A stretch of 8,416 nt of DNA from Planctomycetota bacterium (GTDB taxonomy: Bacteria > Planctomycetota > Phycisphaerae > Sedimentisphaerales > Anaerohalosphaeraceae), in the NCBI GenBank assembly GCA_012519365.1, contig JAAYQH010000168.1:1-8416 (forward strand), written 5' to 3'. Under the pieces are notes generated by a model. The model made no database searches. It was not told the origin of the DNA and saw only the letters and a list, made by a program, of their open reading frames with translations. The translations under genes and the position numbers were made by a program. Positions 1-4,883 of this stretch are shown piece by piece; position 1 is the first letter of the stretch, and every line of letters begins with the position of its first letter.

Positions 1-219
1 AACGCATATGGGCGACGCGAATTCACGTTGAAAAATGTCGCAAAAGGGGTCGTGCAGATCGATCTTCACAAGAATGAGTCGGTGCTTCTTTATTCAGACG
101 AGCAGCCGCCTGAGCCGCGTATTCAAGCGGTGGACGTGTTAGACCATGGCAATTATTGGGGAACGATTACTGAGGTTCGTAAGCCGGATATCCTCAAGAT
201 CGGCTCTACCTGGAATTGA
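1..219 (+). CDS. C-terminal end of an unidentified protein, possibly a glycoside hydrolase (5' end outside window)
   Basis: The frame is open from base 1 and ends at TGA 217-219, giving the last 72 residues of a protein that begins upstream. The visible part reads as a beta-rich tail: the segment GVVQIDLHKNESVLLYSD resembles the closing strands of accessory beta-sandwich domains in several glycoside hydrolase families, where a 'leu-x-x-(gly/asn)-glu-ser-val' strand is common. It is followed by a charged stretch and a terminal GSTWN. No catalytic residue is visible and no family can be assigned. The nearby sigma/FecR pair and LamG proteins fit a carbohydrate-related locus, which is the only contextual support. 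A TTG at 28-30 is an in-frame start-type codon, but the frame continues upstream of it without a stop, so I treat this as a truncated gene and not a short complete one. Coding status is fairly sure; function is a guess. Confidence 0.6.
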   Translation, partial: NAYGRREFTLKNVAKGVVQIDLHKNESVLLYSDEQPPEPRIQAVDVLDHGNYWGTITEVRKPDILKIGSTWN

Positions 220-229
220 AACACGTTGA

Positions 230-268
230 GGTGTGTTGGGTTGAGGGTGTTTTCAGGGATTATGAAAA
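230..268 (+). promoter_or_regulatory. Possible promoter, copy 1 of a shared 12-mer plus A/T box
   Basis: GGTGTGTTGGGT (230-241) recurs exactly at 2650-2661, before the first secreted-protein gene. Here it is followed after 19 bases by TATGAAAA (261-268), and in the other copy after 20 bases by TAGGATAAAA. The TTGGGT part could serve as a -35 element and the A/T box as a -10, though the spacing is a little long for a housekeeping sigma factor. The A/T box overlaps the right arm of the 249-269 inverted repeat. No transcription start can be seen from sequence. Confidence 0.22.
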
Positions 269-283
269 CGGCAAAGATTTTTT
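249..283 (+). terminator. Weak candidate terminator: 7-bp hairpin followed by T6
   Basis: The arms GTTTTCA (249-255) and TGAAAAC (263-269) are exact inverted complements around a 7-base loop. A run of six T follows at 278-283, eight bases after the stem. It lies 30 bases downstream of the TGA of the first gene, where a terminator would be expected. The stem is A/T-rich and the T run is detached from it, so termination would be weak. It could equally be an operator, because a second inverted repeat of the same geometry lies just downstream. Confidence 0.3.
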
Positions 284-287
284 GAGT

Positions 288-308
288 TTGTCCATATGAT
301 TTGGACAA
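288..308 (+). promoter_or_regulatory. Inverted repeat (7-bp arms, 7-base centre) upstream of the sigma factor gene
   Basis: TTGTCCA (288-294) and TGGACAA (302-308) are perfect inverted complements around a 7-base centre. The repeat lies 75 bases before the sigma gene ATG. No T run follows, so a terminator is unlikely. The size suits a dimeric regulator binding site or an mRNA hairpin in the leader. No regulator family can be assigned from the sequence. Confidence 0.35.
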
Positions 309-373
309 TTTCGGGAAATATATGCAGTGTCGGACTTTTGCTAAATCGGAATGGTTAAACGGGGTGCCGGGCC

Positions 374-379
374 AAGGTG
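374..379 (+). promoter_or_regulatory. Ribosome binding site of the sigma factor gene
   Basis: AAGGTG lies 4 bases before ATG 384. An in-frame TGA at 378-380 sits immediately upstream of that ATG, so no earlier start is possible in this frame, and the Shine-Dalgarno-like sequence confirms the choice. Confidence 0.6.
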
Positions 380-383
380 ATTC

Positions 384-902
384 ATGAGTGAATCGCAAAA
401 TACAGAAGAAATAGCTCTTTATTGGACACAATCTCAGCCGGTCGTTGCAGCGTATATTTCAACGGCTGTCCCTAATTTTGAAGATGCTAATGATGTTCTT
501 CAGAATGTTGCGCTGGCTATCGTGCGTTCGTATGGCAAGTTTAACAAGCAATCCTCTTTTACCGCATGGGCCATTGGAATCGCTCGAAATGAAATTCTGC
601 ACTATTATCGAAAAATCGGTCGTGATCGGCATGTTTTTGACGATGTCTTGATCCAGCAAATTGCCGGTGTTTATCAGGACAATATCAATGAACTTTACGA
701 GATTAAAAAAACACTTGAGCAGTGCCTGGCTAAACTTCCCGGACGGTGGACGCAGATCATTCAGATGCGTTATCTGCGGGGGTTAGACGCCCGTCGCATT
801 GGTCAAAGTTTTGGTATTTCACAGAATGCGGTATTTTCTTTGCTGTATCGTATTCGCCAATCCCTTCGAGAATGTATTCAGCGAACCGTGAAATATGAAT
901 AA
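384..902 (+). CDS. ECF-type RNA polymerase sigma-70 family sigma factor
   Basis: This 172-residue protein has the two-domain plan and usual length of extracytoplasmic function sigma factors, which direct core RNA polymerase to a small regulon and are usually held by a membrane partner. Region 2 covers about residues 14-80: DVLQNV (37-42) matches the ECF core-binding helix, and FTAWAIGIARN (59-69) followed by a basic stretch matches the -10 recognition helix. Region 4 covers about 108-165, with LPGRWTQIIQMRYLRGL (118-134) leading into a helix-turn-helix at about 135-163 (IGQSFGISQNAV) for the -35 element. The type resembles the many planctomycete/verrucomicrobial ECF factors encoded beside FecR-domain genes. 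Its stop TAA (900-902) overlaps ATG 895 of the following reading frame, implying co-transcription and probably a sigma/anti-sigma partnership. The gene appears more A/T-rich than the secreted-protein genes downstream. Two inverted repeats precede it. Family assignment is firm; regulon unknown. Confidence 0.93.
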   Translation: MSESQNTEEIALYWTQSQPVVAAYISTAVPNFEDANDVLQNVALAIVRSYGKFNKQSSFTAWAIGIARNEILHYYRKIGRDRHVFDDVLIQQIAGVYQDNINELYEIKKTLEQCLAKLPGRWTQIIQMRYLRGLDARRIGQSFGISQNAVFSLLYRIRQSLRECIQRTVKYE

Positions 903-909
903 CAACTAA
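895..909 (+). other. Four-codon mini-ORF at the natural start of the FecR-domain gene
   Basis: ATG AAT AAC AAC TAA begins inside the last codons of the sigma gene and is in the same frame as the FecR-domain gene. Ignoring the TAA, the frame continues Ser-Leu-Lys-Pro-Glu-Gln into the TTG 928 start, giving a protein with an N-terminus of the usual look for this family. It may be a nonsense mutation, a base-calling error, or a coupling device whose terminating ribosomes reinitiate 19 bases downstream at TTG. Confidence 0.5.
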
Positions 910-927
910 AGCCTAAAACCCGAGCAG

Positions 928-2592
928 TTGTTTACGATTTTTTTTGACGGTACGCTTTCACCCGCGCAGCGTCAGGAACTGGTCGACTGGCTGAAGTCGG
1001 ATGTGTCGCATGTTAAGCAATTTGTGTATGCGGCCTTTATTCACCGCAGTATATACGACTATGTCTATGGCCAAGAAACCCAAAAACTCATCCGAAAAAG
1101 CGAGGATTTAGAGGCGATTTGGGCCGAGGAATTCTGGAATGCCCTTCTGGAAGAAGAAAAGCATGCTCCGTCGGTCAACCTCGAGCCCCCAGATGCCTGC
1201 AAAACCGGACCAATCGTGGTTGATCGAAGTCACGTACAGGTGGCACATGGACCTGTCAATCGATTTGCATGGGGCACGGCGTTTGCTTCCATGGCGGCAT
1301 TTATTTTATTGCTGGTTTATGTGTGTGTGAATCCTCGTTCTGTTTCAGAGCCTGCGGCGGTGGTGTCGGATGTCCTCAAATTTCAGACGCTTCAGTGGGA
1401 TCCGGTTTTTCACTCGGGAAGCCGTTTGTTTACCCGAAGCGGTGTTTTACGGGTGGGGCCGGGAGTTGTCAAAATCGGTTTTGATAACGGCGTGAAGGTA
1501 GTCATTGAGGGTCCCGGTGAGTTTGAAGTGCTCAGTTATGATGAAATTGTTTTGCATTCAGGACGGCTTTATGCGTCTGTGCCGCGCCGGTCGGTGGGTT
1601 TTATCGTCAGCACCTCCAACACTAAAATTATTGATCTGGGGACGGAGTTTGGGGTCTTTTCGAAACCAAGCGGAGATACGGAGTTGCATGTCACCAAAGG
1701 CAAAGTGTCTTTGGTATCCGGTTTGAATGCTTCTTCCCGTCGTTCCCTGGTAATTTCTGAATTTCAGGCACGTCGAATCAGGGAGGATTCGGAGGTTATT
1801 GAGCCGATTGCGTTTGATGGGGATGCCTTCGTGCAGGATATCAATTCCAAGACGCAATTAATCTGGCGGGGTCAGTCGCTGGATCTGGCGGACATAGCAG
1901 GGGGCGGCAACGGCCTGGGGACCGGCAGGCGAAATGTGTGCATCGATTTGACAGGCACATTGAGAGACGGTGTATCGCGTGAACGTCTGCGGCGAACGAG
2001 GTCTTATGTTCCCGTTAGGGAATCTGCGTTTATTGATGGCGTTTTTATTCCAGACGGCAGCGACGGGCCGATTCCGGTTTCTTCGGCGGGTCATCTCTAT
2101 GAGGCCCCCGCTACCCTGGGCGAAAGTTATTATGGAGTCTTTAATGGCTCTATACTGCCGCTGAAAACCGGCGATATCTACGTCAATCATACGATTCGGT
2201 CCCGAGGGGTTGCGTACGGCACACCGGAGCATCCTGCCTTGATGCTGCATACTAATTTGGGAGTTACCTTTGATCTGGATGCGATTCGGAAAATAATTCC
2301 TCCCGGCAAGAAGATACGCCGTTTTACCGCTCAGTGCGGCATCGGCGAAGCCCCCTCTTCGTCCCAACGTGAGGACGATTATTCGGATTTTTATGTGCTG
2401 GTCGATGGAGTGGAACGATTCCGAGCGGTGGATATGAATTATCTGTCGGTGATGAAACAGGTGGATGTGGCGTTGACCGACAGGGACCGGTTTTTGACGT
2501 TGATGACGACGGAAGGCAAAGACGGGACACTTCATTTGGGCTGGTCATTCTTTGCCGAGCCGCAATTGATTATCGATGGCGAACAAGAATAA
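928..2592 (+). CDS. FecR-domain membrane protein, probable sigma factor regulator, with NPCBM-like C-terminal region
   Basis: 554 residues from TTG 928. Residues 1-75 form a helical cytoplasmic segment (FDGTLSPAQRQELVDWL at 7-23) like the N-terminal part of FecR-type sigma regulators. A single transmembrane helix lies at about 113-135. The FecR core spans about 160-265, with VVIEGPGEFEV (191-201), SGRLYASVP (211-219), IDLGTEFGV (235-243) and ELHVTKGKV (252-260). Residues about 395-552 resemble an NPCBM/NEW2-like jelly roll, shown by DFYVLVDGVERFR (487-499) and a closing GWSFFAEPQLII (538-549). The protein probably holds the adjacent sigma factor at the membrane and releases it on an envelope or glycan signal (inference). 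The start is uncertain. ATG 895-897 in the same frame, overlapping the sigma stop, is the expected start but meets TAA at 907-909. TTG 928 is the first start-type codon after that stop and has only a poor ribosome site. The gene may therefore be disrupted at its 5' end or use reinitiation. Confidence 0.85.
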   Translation: MFTIFFDGTLSPAQRQELVDWLKSDVSHVKQFVYAAFIHRSIYDYVYGQETQKLIRKSEDLEAIWAEEFWNALLEEEKHAPSVNLEPPDACKTGPIVVDRSHVQVAHGPVNRFAWGTAFASMAAFILLLVYVCVNPRSVSEPAAVVSDVLKFQTLQWDPVFHSGSRLFTRSGVLRVGPGVVKIGFDNGVKVVIEGPGEFEVLSYDEIVLHSGRLYASVPRRSVGFIVSTSNTKIIDLGTEFGVFSKPSGDTELHVTKGKVSLVSGLNASSRRSLVISEFQARRIREDSEVIEPIAFDGDAFVQDINSKTQLIWRGQSLDLADIAGGGNGLGTGRRNVCIDLTGTLRDGVSRERLRRTRSYVPVRESAFIDGVFIPDGSDGPIPVSSAGHLYEAPATLGESYYGVFNGSILPLKTGDIYVNHTIRSRGVAYGTPEHPALMLHTNLGVTFDLDAIRKIIPPGKKIRRFTAQCGIGEAPSSSQREDDYSDFYVLVDGVERFRAVDMNYLSVMKQVDVALTDRDRFLTLMTTEGKDGTLHLGWSFFAEPQLIIDGEQE

Positions 2593-2649
2593 ACGCAGGC
2601 AAGAAATTGATTCTGAACCGGGTCTGATGATGGCGATTGGGATCGGGGG

Positions 2650-2691
2650 GGTGTGTTGGGTGAAGGAGAGTGTTATTGAGATAGGATAAAA
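2650..2691 (+). promoter_or_regulatory. Possible promoter, copy 2 of the shared 12-mer plus A/T box
   Basis: GGTGTGTTGGGT (2650-2661) is an exact copy of 230-241. TAGGATAAAA follows at 2682-2691, with a 20-base gap. It ends 28 bases before ATG 2720, so a transcript starting near 2697 would have a short leader containing the CGGAGG ribosome site. This would place the secreted-protein genes in their own transcript. It occupies most of the 127-base gap 2593-2719, in which I saw no convincing terminator for the FecR-domain gene. Confidence 0.28.
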
Positions 2692-2706
2692 CCCCTAAAT
2701 TTGTTT

Positions 2707-2712
2707 CGGAGG
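2707..2712 (+). promoter_or_regulatory. Strong ribosome binding site of the first secreted-protein gene
   Basis: CGGAGG lies 7 bases before ATG 2720, a near-ideal Shine-Dalgarno arrangement. It fixes that start over the internal ATG at 2744. It is much stronger than anything in front of the FecR-domain gene. Confidence 0.75.
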
Positions 2713-2719
2713 ATGTTGT

Positions 2720-4822
2720 ATGAGAGAGATAAGAATCATTTTCATGTCCATTGCTGCGGCTCTGATAGTCAGCGGCGCGGGGTCTTTTGTTCACGGGGAA
2801 CTGGTGGTGCACTACCCCTTTGATGACGGGACTGCGATGGATATCTCCGGCAATGGCAATCACGGTAATATTGTTGGGAATGTCGCCATGGCATTCGATT
2901 CTGAACGCGGGAACGTGATGTATTTTCCGGGAGGAAACAACCACTATATTCGCGTGCCGGCAAGTCCCAGTCTGAACGCCGTAGCGGCGTCTTATACCAT
3001 GGCGGTATGGCTGAAGCGGCCTGCCGATACAATGGGGCAGCTTCTCGAAAAAGGCGGTACCGGCGGCAGCGCGTGGTATGAGCCGCCGTGGGGCGTCCGT
3101 CTGGAGAGCGACGGTCTGCTGCGTTTGAACTGGGGCAATACCGCCTGGTACACGAATTCGTCGATTCCGCTTCAAACCTGGACCCATGTGGCAATAGTCT
3201 TTGACGCTTCTCTTCCGTCGAACCAGCGAAAGGTGTACATTGACGGCGTGTTGGATGCAGAAAGTGACTGGGCTGCCGCAAGTACGAACACCTATGATCT
3301 GTTCATTGGTACGGACTGGTATAACGGTGTTTCGCGATGGGGTCTCAACGCGTATTTGAGTGATCTTCGGATTTTCAATACAGCCCTCTCTGAAACCGAT
3401 ATTATCACACTGATGACCGGCATGGGCGTTACCGATATTGAACCGCCTAACGGTGCGATTCGTGTACCGGTGGATCAGGTGCTTTCGTGGAATCCGCCGG
3501 CTGTTGAGGATCCGAATTTCGTGATAACGGGGTATGATGTTTATTTTGATCCGAATCGGGTCAAAGTGGCCGAAGGAGACAGCACTGTGAAAGTGGCCTC
3601 CAACCAACCCGAAACGACGTATGATCCGGGGGTGCTGGACTATGTCAAAACCTATTACTGGCGCGTGGATGTGATCGGTCAATATGATTATTTGCCCGAT
3701 CCGAATATCTTCCCGGGTGCGGTGTTTTCTTTTACGACAATGTCGTTGGCGCCGGAAATTATCAGTCAGCCGGTCGATCAGGTGCGCGGCCCGGCCAACG
3801 GCAAGCCGGATGCGGTGCTGGCCGTTGAGGCGCTGAATGCAACCCATTATCAATGGTACAAGGACGACGCACCGATTGCCGGCGCAACGGAGCCGACGCT
3901 GACGATTATCGGCGTTCAGCCCAGCGACGAGGGGCAATACTACTGCGTTGTGTCCAATATCGACAGCCCTACCGAAATCCGATCTAATACGGTTTGGATT
4001 GAATATGCCCGTTTAACCAGCCGGTGGGATTTTGAACAGACCCTGACGGACTCGATAGGCGGCTATGACGGGCTTTATTTTGATCCGAACGAGTCGCCGG
4101 GCGTGTTTTCGACCGACAGCTGGTCGGGCGATTATGCCGTTCAGTTTGAGGGTGATAACGAGTGGGTGGAGCTGCCTGCAGCAGCGCTGCCGAGAGCCGG
4201 CACCGAGATGACATTTGCCTTCTGGGCCAAGAACTTTACCCCGTCGGTGGGTACGACGACGCTGTACGCCAGTGCCGATGCCGCCCCGGGGGACCGTCTG
4301 ATCAACATCCATACTCCCTGGAGCAACAACAACGCGTATCTGGATGTGTCCAATCCAGACGCGGGGGGAAGTTATGATCGGGTTTCCGCCGGCAGTGCGG
4401 TCGATCTTGCCGCCGAGCCTTACTGGATTTACTGGGTCTTCACCAAAGACACAGAAACCGGCGTGATGCGGATTTACCGGAATGGCCAGCGGGTCGGTCA
4501 GTCCACCGGCCAGTTACGACGTTACTATGGGGCCGACCGATTCTTCCTGGGTGCCAATCGTAATGCCGATAATGAGTTCGGTCAGTTCTTCAACGGGCTG
4601 ATTGATGACCTGAGGATCTATAACTACGCGATGAATGAGCTTGAAACAGCGTATTTGTATTATGATATGACCGGTGAAAAAGTATGCGTCGATCCGGCCG
4701 ATCCTGTATTGGCGGCCTATGATTTCAATGGCAACTGCAAGATTGATCTGGGGGATGTTGCCGAACTTGCCGGCCAGTGGCTGACTTGCCAGCGGGTACC
4801 GGATTGTATCGAACGTCCCTGA
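2720..4822 (+). CDS. Secreted modular protein: LamG - Fn3-like - Ig-like - LamG - dockerin-like tail
   Basis: 700 residues, starting at ATG 2720 behind CGGAGG. A signal peptide covers about 1-26 (hydrophobic core from Ile6, cleavage probably after FVHG). LamG/concanavalin-like domain 1 spans about 28-232, with HYPFDDGTAMDISGNGNHG at 31-49, WTHVAIVFD at 154-162, KVYIDG at 171-176 and LSDLRIFNTALS at 213-224. An Fn3-like module (about 238-341) has YDVYFDPN and YYWRVDV. An Ig-like module (about 345-427) has YQWYKD and GQYYCVVSN; the usual first cysteine is absent. LamG domain 2 (about 433-648) ends in LIDDLRIYNYAM. The tail (656-700) has a dockerin-type loop with Asp668, Asn670, Asn672, Asp676 and Asp679, plus Cys 656, 673, 690 and 696. 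There is no catalytic motif, so a glycan-binding, adhesive or envelope-structural role is likely (inference). It is 61 bases before its paralogue and differs from it in having LamG at the N-terminus. Confidence 0.9.
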   Translation: MREIRIIFMSIAAALIVSGAGSFVHGELVVHYPFDDGTAMDISGNGNHGNIVGNVAMAFDSERGNVMYFPGGNNHYIRVPASPSLNAVAASYTMAVWLKRPADTMGQLLEKGGTGGSAWYEPPWGVRLESDGLLRLNWGNTAWYTNSSIPLQTWTHVAIVFDASLPSNQRKVYIDGVLDAESDWAAASTNTYDLFIGTDWYNGVSRWGLNAYLSDLRIFNTALSETDIITLMTGMGVTDIEPPNGAIRVPVDQVLSWNPPAVEDPNFVITGYDVYFDPNRVKVAEGDSTVKVASNQPETTYDPGVLDYVKTYYWRVDVIGQYDYLPDPNIFPGAVFSFTTMSLAPEIISQPVDQVRGPANGKPDAVLAVEALNATHYQWYKDDAPIAGATEPTLTIIGVQPSDEGQYYCVVSNIDSPTEIRSNTVWIEYARLTSRWDFEQTLTDSIGGYDGLYFDPNESPGVFSTDSWSGDYAVQFEGDNEWVELPAAALPRAGTEMTFAFWAKNFTPSVGTTTLYASADAAPGDRLINIHTPWSNNNAYLDVSNPDAGGSYDRVSAGSAVDLAAEPYWIYWVFTKDTETGVMRIYRNGQRVGQSTGQLRRYYGADRFFLGANRNADNEFGQFFNGLIDDLRIYNYAMNELETAYLYYDMTGEKVCVDPADPVLAAYDFNGNCKIDLGDVAELAGQWLTCQRVPDCIERP

Positions 4823-4873
4823 GACGTTTCAGATTGCATCGTTCAAAAATAAAAGACGTTTAACGTTTGTTCG

Positions 4874-4880
4874 AAAGGGG
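4874..4880 (+). promoter_or_regulatory. Ribosome binding site before two adjacent ATG codons
   Basis: AAAGGGG (4874-4880) lies 3 bases before ATG 4884 and 6 bases before the adjacent ATG 4887. The spacing favours the second ATG, which would remove only the first Met of the signal peptide. The rest of the 61-base gap contains three copies of ACGTTT (4824, 4856, 4863) and no clear terminator. Confidence 0.55.
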
Positions 4881-4883
4881 ATC

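Noticed and set aside
1858..2535. - strand open frame (225 codons) opposite the FecR-domain gene
   Set aside because: Same reasoning: Arg/His/Gln-rich shadow translation without motifs or a ribosome site, opposite a gene with recognisable FecR motifs.
2570..3937. Long open frame on the - strand (455 codons) opposite the first secreted-protein gene
   Set aside because: It is antisense to a gene with clear LamG, Fn3-like and Ig-like motifs. Its translation is rich in Arg, His, Ile and Gln with no domain-like pattern or signal peptide. It is explained by the codon bias of the + strand gene (frequent GAT, CCG, GGC).
4811..4832. Possible terminator after the first secreted-protein gene (AACGT/ACGTT arms)
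   Set aside because: The stem is only 5 bp and is followed by A-rich sequence with no T run, so it does not meet the pattern of an intrinsic terminator.
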